Source of the DNA: Flavobacterium supellecticarium
Lineage (GTDB): Bacteria; Bacteroidota; Bacteroidia; Flavobacteriales; Flavobacteriaceae
Reading direction: 5' to 3'
DNA length: 64,000 bases
Assembly (NCBI RefSeq): GCF_004801375.1
Contig: NZ_SSNZ01000002.1
Location: 744,001 to 808,000, forward strand
Part shown: positions 43,371 to 52,848 of the stretch, one piece after another
How positions within the stretch are numbered: the stretch's first letter is position 1
How the letters are laid out: each line of letters begins with the position of its first letter
Position numbers and translations under genes: made by a program
The notes under the pieces: generated by a model
What the model was told of the DNA's origin: nothing
The model's database searches: none
What the model saw: only the letters and a program-made list of their open reading frames with translations

Positions 43371-43402
43371 TTTACTTTTGTCACTAACAAACAAAAAGTA
43401 AT
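43371..43402. promoter_or_regulatory. candidate HxlR operator
   Basis: Inverted repeat TTTACTTTTGT / ACAAAAAGTAA in the 104-bp divergent gap between the nitroreductase and HxlR genes. TACTTTTG (43373-43380) also fits a -7 element reading towards hxlR, so binding here could block both genes. Confidence 0.5.
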
Positions 43403-43428
43403 AGTAACATAGAGGTAACAAGCTGGAT

Positions 43429-43797
43429 ATGGAAACACCGATTCACTCACAAATGGCCTGTAATAAGGCAATAATGGCGGTACACGATGCAATGTATGTT
43501 TTGGGCGGTAAATGGAAGATTTCGATTATTGCATCGTTGCTATTCGGAAAAAAACGCTATTCCGATATTTTAAAGGATGTCGATGGAATTTCCGGAAAAA
43601 TGCTTAGCCGGGAACTTAAGGAAATGGAAATAAATCAATTGATCAAACGCACGGTGATCACGACACAACCGGTTAGTGTGATGTACGAACTCACGCCTTA
43701 TGGCGAAACGGTACAACCGGTAATTACGATTCTGGCACAATGGGGGATTGCACACCGGGATCTGGTTACCAAAGGAACTGCCAGCGTAGAATTGTAA
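43429..43797 (+). CDS. HxlR family winged-helix transcriptional regulator
   Basis: A 122-aa regulator with the HxlR signature: GGKWKISIIASLLFGKKRYSDILKDVDGISGKMLSRELKEME and a wing ending in MYELTPYGETV. Cys11 (MACNKA) sits at the N-terminal position where redox- or electrophile-sensing members have a cysteine. Divergent from the nitroreductase, which it probably controls. Confidence 0.9.
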   Translation: METPIHSQMACNKAIMAVHDAMYVLGGKWKISIIASLLFGKKRYSDILKDVDGISGKMLSRELKEMEINQLIKRTVITTQPVSVMYELTPYGETVQPVITILAQWGIAHRDLVTKGTASVEL

Positions 43798-43861
43798 TAA
43801 AACTTGTGATACGTTTTAAAAAATAGTAACTTGAAATGGTATTAAACCAAAACAAGAAACG

Positions 43862-44632
43862 ATGGCCTGGAATCCCGAAATATACGATCAATTTAAGAAA
43901 GTCCGTTACCAACCATTTTTTGACCTGGCGGCTTTTATTCAACCGAAAGAAAACCTTAGAGCGATCGATTTAGGTTGCGGAACCGGAGAACAAACCGCGA
44001 TTTTATCCCAACAGTTTCCCGGAAGTCATTTTACCGGGATCGATGCTTCGGCCGAAATGCTGGAAAAATCAAAAGTGTTTGTAAACGAGAACCTGCATTT
44101 TAAACAGGCTACAACCGAATCGGTTATCAATTCCGGTCAAAAATGGGATCTGATTTTTAGTAATGCCGCGTTACAATGGTCGCCGGATCACGAAGTGTTG
44201 TTTCCTAAACTCATTTCTTGTGTTCAGTCCGGTGGACAATTGGCGATACAAATGCCGGTGCAAACGGAGAATATCGTAAACCGGATTTTATTCGATCTGG
44301 TTCAGGAAAAGCCCTTTTCAGACTATTTAAAAGGATACAAACGCGACTCACCGGTATTGTCTTTGGATCGTTATGCGCAGATTTTATTCGACAACGGCAT
44401 CCGCGACATGCAATTGCTACAAAAAGTGTATCCGATCATCGCAGAAGATCATAAAACCTTGTTTGAATTTATTTCCGGAACAGCCTTATTGCCTTATACA
44501 GAACGGATGGATGACAAACAGCAGTTGCATTTTAAACGCGTGTTTTTGGAACGAATCGCTGCACATTTCCCAAAACTACCGGCATTATATGCTTTTAAAC
44601 GAATATTGTTATACGGTGTAAAGCTGGTTTAA
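43862..44632 (+). CDS. trans-aconitate methyltransferase-like SAM-dependent methyltransferase
   Basis: A 256-aa class I methyltransferase. SAM-binding motif I AIDLGCGTGEQT (about 34-45), motif II GIDASAEML, and the WDLIFSNAALQWSPDHE segment match the Tam/TehB-like group that methylates trans-aconitate or related carboxylates. The N-terminal MAWNPEIYDQF is typical of Tam. Follows hxlR by 64 bp, without clear operon evidence. Confidence 0.8.
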   Translation: MAWNPEIYDQFKKVRYQPFFDLAAFIQPKENLRAIDLGCGTGEQTAILSQQFPGSHFTGIDASAEMLEKSKVFVNENLHFKQATTESVINSGQKWDLIFSNAALQWSPDHEVLFPKLISCVQSGGQLAIQMPVQTENIVNRILFDLVQEKPFSDYLKGYKRDSPVLSLDRYAQILFDNGIRDMQLLQKVYPIIAEDHKTLFEFISGTALLPYTERMDDKQQLHFKRVFLERIAAHFPKLPALYAFKRILLYGVKLV

Positions 44633-44765
44633 GAAGAAAGAATAAAGAGCGCGATCGTGTGGAATAGGATTTACAGTTTTATATAAAATTTAGTTAACGA
44701 CGTATTCCGATATCCGATTTTATATAATTTTCAACTTATATTTATTGATCAAATAAAAAGTAAGT

Positions 44766-45194
44766 ATGGCCGCCATTAAAACCAAACAGACAGACGCGAA
44801 TGTTCATGAGTTTATCGACAGCTTTGCCGCTACCGAACAAAAAAAGCAAGATAGTTATGCTTTAGTGAAAATCATGCAGGATTTTACCGGTTTTGAACCC
44901 AAAATGTGGGGACCATCAATTATCGGTTTCGGGCGCTATCATTATAAATCAGAGCGAAGCCGTCAGGAAGCCGACTGGCCTTTGGTTGGATTTTCACCGC
45001 GAAAAACGGCCATTTCATTATACATTCATATGGGGAACGAAGAACAGCACCCATTGTTGGAAAAGCTCGGAAAATGCAAGATAAGCAAAGGTTGTATTTA
45101 TATCAAAAAGCTGGCGGATATCGACATCGAAGTGGTTAAGGAAATAATGGGAAATACGATACAGCAATTGCACAAAAAGTACGGTAAGTTGTAA
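44766..45194 (+). CDS. DUF1801 family protein
   Basis: A 142-aa soluble protein with the DUF1801/YdhG pattern: KTKQTDANVHEFI at the N-terminus, SYALVKIMQDFTGFEPKMWG, the WPLVGFSPRKTAISLYI strand and KCKISKGCIYIKKLADID. The fold is related to iron-chaperone-like YdhG proteins; function unknown. Confidence 0.85.
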   Translation: MAAIKTKQTDANVHEFIDSFAATEQKKQDSYALVKIMQDFTGFEPKMWGPSIIGFGRYHYKSERSRQEADWPLVGFSPRKTAISLYIHMGNEEQHPLLEKLGKCKISKGCIYIKKLADIDIEVVKEIMGNTIQQLHKKYGKL

Positions 45195-45385
45195 AAGGGA
45201 TTCCTGCATTGTATAGAAAATAAAAGCCATTTTTGAAACCTTTACACTGGTCCGGGAACAGTTGAAGGATGTTATTCAATTAGAGAAACACCATCGGATA
45301 GTTATCGTTTTCATCCGTTTTACAAGTTTTCGGTTTTTAAAAAAAGTAATCTTGTTATTCCAAACCTTATAAGCAAACCAAAAAT

Positions 45386-46279
45386 ATGACAAAACCAAAC
45401 TTTCTTCAAACAATAACGATACTATTGTTATCGGTTACAACCTTTTCACAAACAACAGACAATCCGGAACTTCAAAAAATGGCTGATGATGATCAAAATG
45501 CCAGAAAGCAACCGAATATTGATTGGACGATTTTAAATAAAGAAGACAAAGCAAGACGCGAACGAACCGCACAATTGTTTAAAGAAGACCGGATAAAAAC
45601 CGCGAAAGACTATCTCAATGCGGGGATTGTATTTCAGCACGGCAGTGATTCGATCGATTCGGCTATGGCGGTCAAAAGTTTTGAAAAAGCCATACAATTG
45701 GACGAAACACTGAATAAATGGTGGTATGCGGCGGCGGTCGACCGGGATTTAATGCGAAGAGGAAAACCACAGCTTTATGGAACACAATTCGTTAAAAACA
45801 GAACTAACGGACGGTGGGAACGTTATAAAATTGATCCGACCCAGATAACGGACGAACAGCGAAAATACTATAACGTAGAAACGCTTGCCGAACAGGAAGC
45901 GAAAGAACGGGCGATGAATTTAAAATCGGTTTCGGCCTATTATAACGAACAAAAAGCGATTGATCCGATCATTAAATTACTCAAATCGGAAGTTGCCAAA
46001 GGGAAACAATCGGAATACGATGTTAGTGAGGAAAGGATCAATAGTTTCGGATATGAATTGTTGGAATTGGGAAAAACGAACGAAGCCCTGAAAATTTTAA
46101 AACTAAACACCGAATTGTATCCAAAAGGTTTTAATACGTTCGATAGCTATGGCGAAATATTACTGCAAACCGGAGCGACAAAAAAGGCGCTTCAGGCTTA
46201 TCAAAAATCATTAAAATTAAACCCGGATAATGATAATGCGAAAAAGATACTGGAAGCACATAACATCCGAATGAAATAA
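45386..46279 (+). CDS. secreted DUF6624/TPR protein
   Basis: A 297-aa exported protein (signal ITILLLSVTTFSQ). The middle (QKMADDDQNARKQ, DYLNAGIVFQHG, WYAAAVDRDLMRRGKPQLYGTQF) matches the DUF6624-like pattern common in Bacteroidota. The C-terminus (235-290) has two TPR units (FGYELLELGKTNEALKILKL, YGEILLQTGATKKALQAYQK). Probably a periplasmic scaffold; role unknown. It ends before a terminator. Confidence 0.7.
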   Translation: MTKPNFLQTITILLLSVTTFSQTTDNPELQKMADDDQNARKQPNIDWTILNKEDKARRERTAQLFKEDRIKTAKDYLNAGIVFQHGSDSIDSAMAVKSFEKAIQLDETLNKWWYAAAVDRDLMRRGKPQLYGTQFVKNRTNGRWERYKIDPTQITDEQRKYYNVETLAEQEAKERAMNLKSVSAYYNEQKAIDPIIKLLKSEVAKGKQSEYDVSEERINSFGYELLELGKTNEALKILKLNTELYPKGFNTFDSYGEILLQTGATKKALQAYQKSLKLNPDNDNAKKILEAHNIRMK

Positions 46280-46303
46280 ACACACCATCTGAAAAATATA
46301 GTC

Positions 46304-46338
46304 AAACTCCGATAGTACTCTACTTTCGGAGTTTTTTT
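46304..46338 (+). terminator. terminator after the DUF6624/TPR gene
   Basis: Stem AAACTCCGA / TCGGAGTTT (46304-46312 and 46326-46334) followed by a T-run. Confidence 0.75.
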
Positions 46339-46469
46339 ATTCCATTAAAAAATCAAAAATCAGGATTGATTTGTTTTTAATATATTGATTTTTAATACTT
46401 TTTTTAATCTAATATATTTTTTAACTATATACTTTGTAATACTATGTATTTTGTTTTTATATTTGTCTC

Positions 46470-46802
46470 ATGAACGAAGACTTTACAACCAAATGGATCT
46501 CGCAACTCAAAAAAGGCACCTTGTCATTTTTAGTGCTTAGTATTCTAAAAGATGGAAAAGAATACTACGGGTATGATTTAATCAATGAGATTAAAAAACG
46601 AACGCAAATCGACATCGCGGAAGGGACGCTTTACCCGTTGATGAACCGATTAAAAAAAGAAGAACTGGTAGCCTCAAAATGGGTGGAACAGGAATCGGGT
46701 ATTCCAAGGAAATATTACACCATTAGTACTTTGGGATTACACACTGTAAACGAAATGAAAACCTATTGGGACAGTCTCAATACAACGATAAATGCAATAT
46801 GA
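46470..46802 (+). CDS. PadR family transcriptional regulator
   Basis: A 110-aa winged-helix regulator: KKGTLSFLVLSILKDGKEYYGYDLINEI is the PadR N-terminal helix-turn region, EGTLYPLMNRLKKEELVAS the recognition helix and wing, and the C-terminal helix drives dimerisation. Its stop overlaps the next start by 4 bp (ATGA), so the HAAS-domain protein is translationally coupled. PadR-HAAS pairs usually autoregulate their own operon. Confidence 0.9.
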   Translation: MNEDFTTKWISQLKKGTLSFLVLSILKDGKEYYGYDLINEIKKRTQIDIAEGTLYPLMNRLKKEELVASKWVEQESGIPRKYYTISTLGLHTVNEMKTYWDSLNTTINAI

Positions 46803-47401
46803 AATTTAAAGAAATAGCTTTCCGGGAACCGAATTCGAAACGAATTTACCGGGATTATATCATGCGGATTCAACAGGCGATTAAAACACTGAATGCAGCC
46901 AATCAACAGGAAATTTTACTGGAAATCAACAGTCATATTTATGAAAGTCTGATGTCGAATCCGGATTCCGGAAAAGAAGAAGTAGCCCATTTACTGGACA
47001 TTCTGGAAAAACTAGGACAACCGGAAGTCTTTTTAAAACCATTGGTAGCCGAAAAAAAACTGGATGAGGCGACCCGTACGTTTAATCCGATTCAGGTGAT
47101 CAAAGCTCTGGTATTAAACATCGGAAACGGAATTTCCTATATCATTTTTACGGTTTTATACCTGCTTTTGTTTGGTTTTTTATTCCTGATCGGTGCCAAA
47201 CTGTTTGATCCGGAAAACGTAGGTTTCTTCTACCGTGCAAATGACATTTGTATTTTGGGCTACTACCGAAGCTATGGTGTGACGCATTTGGAATATGAAA
47301 AGTTAGGCAATTGGTTTATTCCATTGATGCTGGTTTTGACAGTGCTTTTCTATTTTATGATCACCCTGTTACTCCGATTAAAAAGAACCTTAAAATCCTA
47401 A
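46799..47401 (+). CDS. HAAS/DUF1700-domain membrane protein
   Basis: A 200-aa protein with an N-terminal helical HAAS signalling domain (RDYIMRIQQAIKTLNAANQQEILLEINSHI is split here around residues 18-48) followed by two transmembrane helices (IIFTVLYLLLFGFLFLIGA and LMLVLTVLFYFMITLLL). The start at 46799 is fixed by the ATGA overlap with padR; a longer frame from 46766 is inside padR. It probably transmits a membrane signal to the PadR regulator. Confidence 0.8.
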   Translation: MKFKEIAFREPNSKRIYRDYIMRIQQAIKTLNAANQQEILLEINSHIYESLMSNPDSGKEEVAHLLDILEKLGQPEVFLKPLVAEKKLDEATRTFNPIQVIKALVLNIGNGISYIIFTVLYLLLFGFLFLIGAKLFDPENVGFFYRANDICILGYYRSYGVTHLEYEKLGNWFIPLMLVLTVLFYFMITLLLRLKRTLKS

Positions 47402-47412
47402 AAAAAATAGCT

Positions 47413-48735
47413 ATGAAAAAAGAAATTAAGGTCGGTTTACTCAGTCTTTTTGTTACCGCATTTGGATGGGCGCAAAAAATCGACACACAAAAACTGGATT
47501 TGTATTTTAAGACGCTGGAAGCCAATAATAAATTTATGGGAAGCCTGGCGATCTCTCAAAACGGTCAGCCAATTTATGCCAAATCGGTTGGATATGCCGA
47601 TGTGGAGCACAACCGCAAGGCAAACGAAAATACAAAATACCGTATCGGATCGATCTCGAAAACCTTTACGTCGGTTTTGATTTTTAAAGCTATCGAAAAC
47701 AAAAAGTTACATCTGAATCAAACCATTGAGAAATTTTTCCCAACGATAGCCAATGCAAATAAAATTACGATCAGTCAACTGTTAAACCACCATAGCGGAA
47801 TTCATGATTTTACCAGAGATGATGATTATGAAGATTGGAATACCAAACCGATGACAGCCCGTGAAATGGTTGCCCTTATCGCCAAAGGAGGAAGTGATTT
47901 CGAACCGGGAAGTAAAGGGAAATATTGCAATTCCAATTATGTATTGTTGACGTATATTTTGGAAAAAACCTTTAAAAAAACGTATTCGGAATTGGTACAA
48001 ACCCATATTGTGAAACCATTGGGCTTAAAAAATACCTTTTTTGGAGGAAAGATCAATACTGAAAATAACGAATCCAGATCGTATAGATTTTCCGAAATCT
48101 GGAAAGCCGAACCGGAAACGGATATGTCCATTCCGATGGGTGCGGGTGGAATGGTATCGACTCCGGGGGATTTAGTAGTGTTTAGCGAAGGCCTTTTTAA
48201 AGGGAAATTACTTAAAAGGGAAAGTCTGGACGCAATGAAAACAATTGAAGGCAATTATGGACGTGGACTTTTTAAAATGCCGTTTGATGATAAAATCGGC
48301 TATGGTCATGCCGGAAATATCGATGGCTTTAACGGTACTTTTACTTATTTTGGCGATGGCGATATCTCTTTTGCGATGACATCAAACGGGTCAAATTACA
48401 GTGGAAATGCGATTGCATTAACGATTTTAAGTGCGATTTTCAACCAGCCGTATGATATTCCGGAATTTAAAACCTATACGGTAAGCCCGGAAGCTTTAGA
48501 GCAATATCTGGGAACCTATTCGTCGGCCGAAATTCCGGTAAAAATGACCATTACCAAAGAAAATGGTACGTTACAATTGCTAACACCCGGTCAGCCGGCA
48601 ATTGCGTTAGAAGCTTCTGCAAAAGACCAGTTCCGGTTCGATAAAGCTGGATTAATGCTGGAGTTTAATCCAACGGAAAAAAGTATGGTCTTAAAACAAA
48701 AAGGAGGCAATTTTACGTTTAAAAAAGAAGAATAA
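47413..48735 (+). CDS. beta-lactamase-family serine hydrolase
   Basis: A 440-aa exported protein (signal VGLLSLFVTAFGWAQ) of the class C beta-lactamase/D-aminopeptidase fold. The catalytic S-x-x-K is in RIGSISKTF, the Y-x-N box in KYCNSNYVL, and the third box is probably GYGHAGN. A small C-terminal domain (about 345-440) resembles the lipocalin-like DUF3471 region. Start 47413 gives the signal peptide; a longer frame overlaps the HAAS gene. Third gene of the PadR-HAAS operon and thus probably its regulated output. Confidence 0.85.
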   Translation: MKKEIKVGLLSLFVTAFGWAQKIDTQKLDLYFKTLEANNKFMGSLAISQNGQPIYAKSVGYADVEHNRKANENTKYRIGSISKTFTSVLIFKAIENKKLHLNQTIEKFFPTIANANKITISQLLNHHSGIHDFTRDDDYEDWNTKPMTAREMVALIAKGGSDFEPGSKGKYCNSNYVLLTYILEKTFKKTYSELVQTHIVKPLGLKNTFFGGKINTENNESRSYRFSEIWKAEPETDMSIPMGAGGMVSTPGDLVVFSEGLFKGKLLKRESLDAMKTIEGNYGRGLFKMPFDDKIGYGHAGNIDGFNGTFTYFGDGDISFAMTSNGSNYSGNAIALTILSAIFNQPYDIPEFKTYTVSPEALEQYLGTYSSAEIPVKMTITKENGTLQLLTPGQPAIALEASAKDQFRFDKAGLMLEFNPTEKSMVLKQKGGNFTFKKEE

Positions 48736-48754
48736 TCGGTTTTTATACAACAAG

Positions 48755-48792
48755 AAAAGGGCTGTCTTAAGGAATAAGACAGCCCTTTTTTA
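48755..48792 (+). terminator. terminator of the PadR operon
   Basis: A perfect 15-bp stem AAAAGGGCTGTCTTA / TAAGACAGCCCTTTT (48755-48769 and 48775-48789). Confidence 0.9.
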
Positions 48793-48985
48793 AGTTTATT
48801 AAAGATACTTTTTCAGGATTATAAATGTCAATTAGAGACAATTCAAGTCAATAAAAATCAATATTTAATAAGGTAAACTTAAAAAAGATATATTCGTTTT
48901 ATCGGAAGGGAATTTTGATTTTCCGGAAGTCAAGTCATTTTACTATCAAAATATAATCCATTCAACGATTGACTCTTTTTTAAAT

Positions 48986-50359
48986 ATGAAAGCCTACTAT
49001 CTGCCATTGGTCTTGTTAAGCCTGTTTTTAGGTGATTCTTGTAATTCCGGAAAAGAAAATAAAGATACGGATGACGGTCTTACGTTTAGTACCGATTTTG
49101 AATCGGGAAGTATTGGAACGATTTCAAAGCTAAAGGATAATCTTTGGTCATTAAGTCTTAAAGATGACAATAACGACACTTCCTTACCGGATTCATTCCG
49201 GACATGGTTCAACGTAAAGGTTAGCGGAATCGGAGCAAATGGTGTCCAGTTGCAATTTACCAGACTCGGATTTCCGTATTATTTTGTACCGGTATATTCG
49301 TTAAATGGAACAGACTGGAAACATTTTCCGGAAGCTTCTGTAAAGCAAATTAACAATACAACAATAGAAGTTGCTGTTCCAGGGGATCACAGTACAGTAT
49401 GGATCGCACGGACATTTCCGTATACGACAAAAGACTATCTGGAGTATCGGAATACGATTGTATCAAATCCTTTTATATCCATACGATCACTGGGGAAATC
49501 ACCGGATAAATCCTTTCCGATCGACCTGATTACAATAGAAGATAAGACCAAACATTCGGCTAAAAAGCATGTTTGGATTCATGCGCGTACTCATTCCGCT
49601 GAAGTTGGGAGTTCCTATCTGCTAGAAGGGTTAATAAATACAGTAGTATCGGATGATGCAATTGGGGAAGCGTTACGAACAAACTATATTTTTAAAATTG
49701 TCCCGATGCACAATGCTGATGGGATACTGTTGGGAAATTACCGAACCAATGCATCCAGCATTAATCTGGAAAATCAATGGGAATTTGAAAAAACCGCGAA
49801 TCCTTTATTTTTAAAGGATGTGGCTCCGATAGAAAACCGTTTTTTAAACCGGGGTGCTATGGCTCCATTGCTTATTGATAAAAAAGATCCGGTAGTTTTG
49901 GCGTTAAATCTGCATTCATCCAATAGCAAACCCGAAACACATGCTTTTTTCTTTCCGCATTTCGGGTCGGGAAGCGGCTATACTCAAGAGGAACAGCAAT
50001 TATGGGGCAATCAGATTGCTTTTATACAATCGGTAGCCGAACATTATGAAGGGCGAATAGAACCACCACCTTTGGAAGGCGGTAAAGGATTCCTGAATTC
50101 GTATTTTCCGGAAACCTGGTTTTGGTACAATCGGAAAGAAAAAGTTACAGCAATTACTCTGGAAACAACCTATAGTAAAGCCGGTTTTGACCATTGGGTG
50201 ACACCAAAGGAATGGCGGGAGTTGGGCGTTGCCGTTGCAAAAGCAATCGGTGATATGAAGAAAGCCCGACTACAAAAAGTCGGTGACCGATCGGCGTTCC
50301 GATTAAAACAAAGTACAATGACAATGGAAGAATTAGAACAATTACATTTGAATCATTAG
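48986..50359 (+). CDS. M14 family zinc carboxypeptidase, exported
   Basis: A 457-aa protein with N-terminal hydrophobic signal (LVLLSLFLGDSC). An N-terminal beta domain (about 30-150; FESGSIGTI, WFNVKVSGI) is followed by the peptidase domain. Zinc ligands are His and Glu in WIHARTHSAEVGSS, and His in VLALNLHSSNSK; the catalytic Glu is probably in TAITLETTYSK. The N-terminal beta domain and THSAEVG motif are like the M14-type cytosolic-carboxypeptidase group. A lipoprotein is possible but the lipobox is not canonical. Confidence 0.85.
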   Translation: MKAYYLPLVLLSLFLGDSCNSGKENKDTDDGLTFSTDFESGSIGTISKLKDNLWSLSLKDDNNDTSLPDSFRTWFNVKVSGIGANGVQLQFTRLGFPYYFVPVYSLNGTDWKHFPEASVKQINNTTIEVAVPGDHSTVWIARTFPYTTKDYLEYRNTIVSNPFISIRSLGKSPDKSFPIDLITIEDKTKHSAKKHVWIHARTHSAEVGSSYLLEGLINTVVSDDAIGEALRTNYIFKIVPMHNADGILLGNYRTNASSINLENQWEFEKTANPLFLKDVAPIENRFLNRGAMAPLLIDKKDPVVLALNLHSSNSKPETHAFFFPHFGSGSGYTQEEQQLWGNQIAFIQSVAEHYEGRIEPPPLEGGKGFLNSYFPETWFWYNRKEKVTAITLETTYSKAGFDHWVTPKEWRELGVAVAKAIGDMKKARLQKVGDRSAFRLKQSTMTMEELEQLHLNH

Positions 50360-50463
50360 TAAGCATTTGAAAAATTAAGAATACTAAAATAGTTGTTTTT
50401 TAAGTTAAACTATTTGATCTTTATATGGTTGTGTAATGGATGGAACGATACAAAAAAATGCAC

Positions 50464-51261
50464 TTATTTTAATAATGCTGTTGGTGTTATTCCAAACTGC
50501 TTTTTAAAAGCGAAGGAAAAATGAGATAAATCTTCGAAACCAAGGTCAAGATAGACTTCGCTGGGTTTTTTATGTTGTTGTTCGATCAGGTAATAGGCTT
50601 CGGTTAAACGCCGTTGTTGCAACCAGTTTCGCGGGGAGGTCTGAAAAATTTTTTGAAAATCCCTTTTAAAAGTAGCCAGACTTCTGCCGGTGAGATAAGC
50701 AAACCGTTCGATCTTAACATTAAAATGGTAATTTTTGTGCATAAATGTTTCCAGATCGATTTTATGTGGTTCCGTGAAATCAAATAAGGTGTCTTTTAAT
50801 CGCGGATTATAGGCTAGTAATAAGGTAAGCGCCTCTTTTTGTTTAAGGGTTATAAAAGCCGGAGCCTTATCTTCCAAAAGATCCTGATACTGTAACAGGG
50901 ATTCCATAAAATAATGGAGATGCCCGGAATCAGAAAGCAGAATATAAGCAGTGTCGTGACGTTTGGGATCAATTGTGATTTTATTTTCGATACTGAAATT
51001 GTTTAGTAATTCTTCTTCAAAAAGAATCGAAATTGACTTAAATTCCTCATTTTCCAAAGGTTTTTTAATAAACTTCAGCAATTGTTTTTTACGCGCAAAG
51101 TAAAGATCTCCTTTTCGGAAAATATGTCGGTTTGTACCATCGTTCAGTTCCATTTCTCCGGAAATAACCATAGACAAACTATGGGAGTGAACAAACTGTT
51201 CGCCTTCCCGGAATGCCGCAGCATGACAGGAATAGCGGATATTATCGGAAGTTGTTGCCAT
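50464..51261 (-). CDS. AraC family transcriptional regulator 1
   Basis: A 265-aa regulator with an N-terminal cupin-like effector domain (HSLSMVISGEMELNDGTNRHIFRKGDLYF) and a C-terminal double HTH (about 165-265: RFAYLTGRSLATFKRDFQKIF, EVYLDLGFEDLSHFSFAFKKQFG). It follows the aldehyde dehydrogenase on the same strand and is a paralogue of 52849-53655. It probably controls the dehydrogenase through the direct repeats at 52799-52837. Confidence 0.9.
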   Translation of the reverse strand: MATTSDNIRYSCHAAAFREGEQFVHSHSLSMVISGEMELNDGTNRHIFRKGDLYFARKKQLLKFIKKPLENEEFKSISILFEEELLNNFSIENKITIDPKRHDTAYILLSDSGHLHYFMESLLQYQDLLEDKAPAFITLKQKEALTLLLAYNPRLKDTLFDFTEPHKIDLETFMHKNYHFNVKIERFAYLTGRSLATFKRDFQKIFQTSPRNWLQQRRLTEAYYLIEQQHKKPSEVYLDLGFEDLSHFSFAFKKQFGITPTALLK

Positions 51262-51269
51262 AAAAAATC

Positions 51270-51305
51270 GAAATAAAAACCTTGTCAGTTGTTACGCTGA
51301 CAAGG
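51270..51305 (-). terminator. hairpin between aldehyde dehydrogenase and AraC 1
   Basis: CCTTGTCAG / CTGACAAGG (51280-51288 and 51297-51305). On the minus strand it is followed by TTTTTA. It may terminate or attenuate read-through into AraC 1. Confidence 0.65.
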
Positions 51306-51332
51306 ATATAAATGTACTGTTTTTTTGAAAAA

Positions 51333-52748
51333 TCAGATTAGTATTGCCTTTGGTTCCAGATATTCGTCCAATCCGAATGAACCGTATTCGCGACCTAATC
51401 CGGATTGTTTAAACCCGCCAAACGGCGCTAAAGGATCATGTTTCAAACCATTGATGTTAATCCGCCCGGCTTCAAGCTGTGTGGCCATTTTCAGAGCACG
51501 GTTTTCGTCGGCGGTACTGATATAGGCAGCAAGTCCGTAGGTTGTATCGTTGGCAATTGCGATAGCATCCTCGTCATCCTCATACGGAATAATGGAAAGT
51601 ACCGGCCCAAAAATTTCCTCCCGGGCGATACGCATATCATTATGGACATTAGTGAAAATAGTAGCTTTTACAAAGTTTCCGTTTTCCAGTCCTTCGGGAT
51701 TTCCCAATCCTCCGGCGAGTAAAGAAGCACCTTCTTCGATTCCGGTTTGGATATAATGTTGTACACGTTCAAATTGTTTTTCCGACACCATAGGCCCGAC
51801 GTGAGTCGTTTCATTTTCGGGATTTCCCACTTGTACTGTTGCTACAGCTGCTTTGGCAATACGATTAACCGCTTCCAGTTTTGTTTTGGGAACCAGTAAA
51901 CGAGTAGGAGCAACACAGGCCTGCCCGCTATTCATATAGGCTCCGAAAACCGCCTGAGGAATTACCTGTTCCAGATCGGCATCGTCCAGAATGATATTGG
52001 GTGATTTTCCGCCCAGTTCCAGAGTAACTCTTTTTACCGTATCAACAGCCCCTTTGGCAATTAATTTTCCGGTAAGCGTGGAACCGGTAAATGAAATTTT
52101 AGCAATATCCGGATGACTGGTAATCGCAGCACCGACCACATTTCCGAGGCCGTTAACCATGTTATAGACACCTTTAGGCAATCCGGCTTCATGGATACAT
52201 TCGGTTAATAATTGTGTTTGCAAAGCACTCATTTCACTTGGTTTTACAACCACGGTACAACCGGCAGCAATAGCTGTGGCGAGTTTATTACAGATAAAAC
52301 TATTGCTCGCATTCCACGGTGTAATAATTCCAACCACACCGACCGGAGTCATTTGTACCTGAGTTTTCCCTGCTATACGGTTAAAATCATACCCGCGTAG
52401 CACCTCGATCATGTTCGAAAAAGAACTGATGGCATAATGGATACTTGTGGTACAAAACTGGCGCGTTCCACCATATTCGAGTATCATAACTTCGATAAGC
52501 TCTTTTTCCCGTTTATGAACGGCAGCTTTTAGTCGTTCCAACAACTCGATACGGGTTTCGATACTGCTTTTTGAAAAGGATTTAAAAGCTTCTTTTGCTG
52601 TAGCAATGGCTTCCTGAGTATCGGTTTCATCGCCTAATACCACTTCACCGATTTTTTGACGGTTAGTAGGGTTGATCAAATCAAAAACCATTGTTCCTTT
52701 TGGGCTTATAAAAGCACCGTTTGTGTAAACTTTGTCTATTCGTTTCAT
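51333..52748 (-). CDS. NAD(P)-dependent aldehyde dehydrogenase
   Basis: A 471-aa ALDH superfamily enzyme that oxidises aldehydes to acids. Visible: ITPWNASNSFICNKLATAIAAG (cofactor region), the Glu motif TLELGGKSP, the catalytic Cys in YMNSGQACVAPTRLLV, and EEIFGPVLSIIPY. Length normal. Expression is probably controlled by AraC 1, encoded downstream, through two direct repeats 50-90 bp upstream. Confidence 0.95.
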   Translation of the reverse strand: MKRIDKVYTNGAFISPKGTMVFDLINPTNRQKIGEVVLGDETDTQEAIATAKEAFKSFSKSSIETRIELLERLKAAVHKREKELIEVMILEYGGTRQFCTTSIHYAISSFSNMIEVLRGYDFNRIAGKTQVQMTPVGVVGIITPWNASNSFICNKLATAIAAGCTVVVKPSEMSALQTQLLTECIHEAGLPKGVYNMVNGLGNVVGAAITSHPDIAKISFTGSTLTGKLIAKGAVDTVKRVTLELGGKSPNIILDDADLEQVIPQAVFGAYMNSGQACVAPTRLLVPKTKLEAVNRIAKAAVATVQVGNPENETTHVGPMVSEKQFERVQHYIQTGIEEGASLLAGGLGNPEGLENGNFVKATIFTNVHNDMRIAREEIFGPVLSIIPYEDDEDAIAIANDTTYGLAAYISTADENRALKMATQLEAGRININGLKHDPLAPFGGFKQSGLGREYGSFGLDEYLEPKAILI

Positions 52749-52798
52749 TGTATTTCAATTTTTATATAGCAAAGTTCCCATAAAAAAGAGGTTGGTAT

Positions 52799-52837
52799 TT
52801 TGTTGAGAAGCTCAAATTTACTTTGTTGTATGGCTCA
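52799..52837 (-). promoter_or_regulatory. direct-repeat operator of the aldehyde dehydrogenase
   Basis: TTTGTTGAGAAGCTCA (52799-52814) and TTTGTTGTATGGCTCA (52822-52837), plus-strand reading, 23 bp apart. The layout equals that at 54791-54828 before the SDR gene, but the second half differs (GCTCA versus GTCA). Confidence 0.5.
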
Positions 52838-52848
52838 TGTGGTTTTGT

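Noticed and set aside
43325..43492. N-terminal extension of the nitroreductase
   Set aside because: It crosses the divergent operator region and enters the opposite hxlR gene; the family N-terminus begins at MELIESL.
47311..47412. N-terminal extension of the serine hydrolase
   Set aside because: It overlaps the HAAS-domain gene, and the signal peptide begins at 47413.
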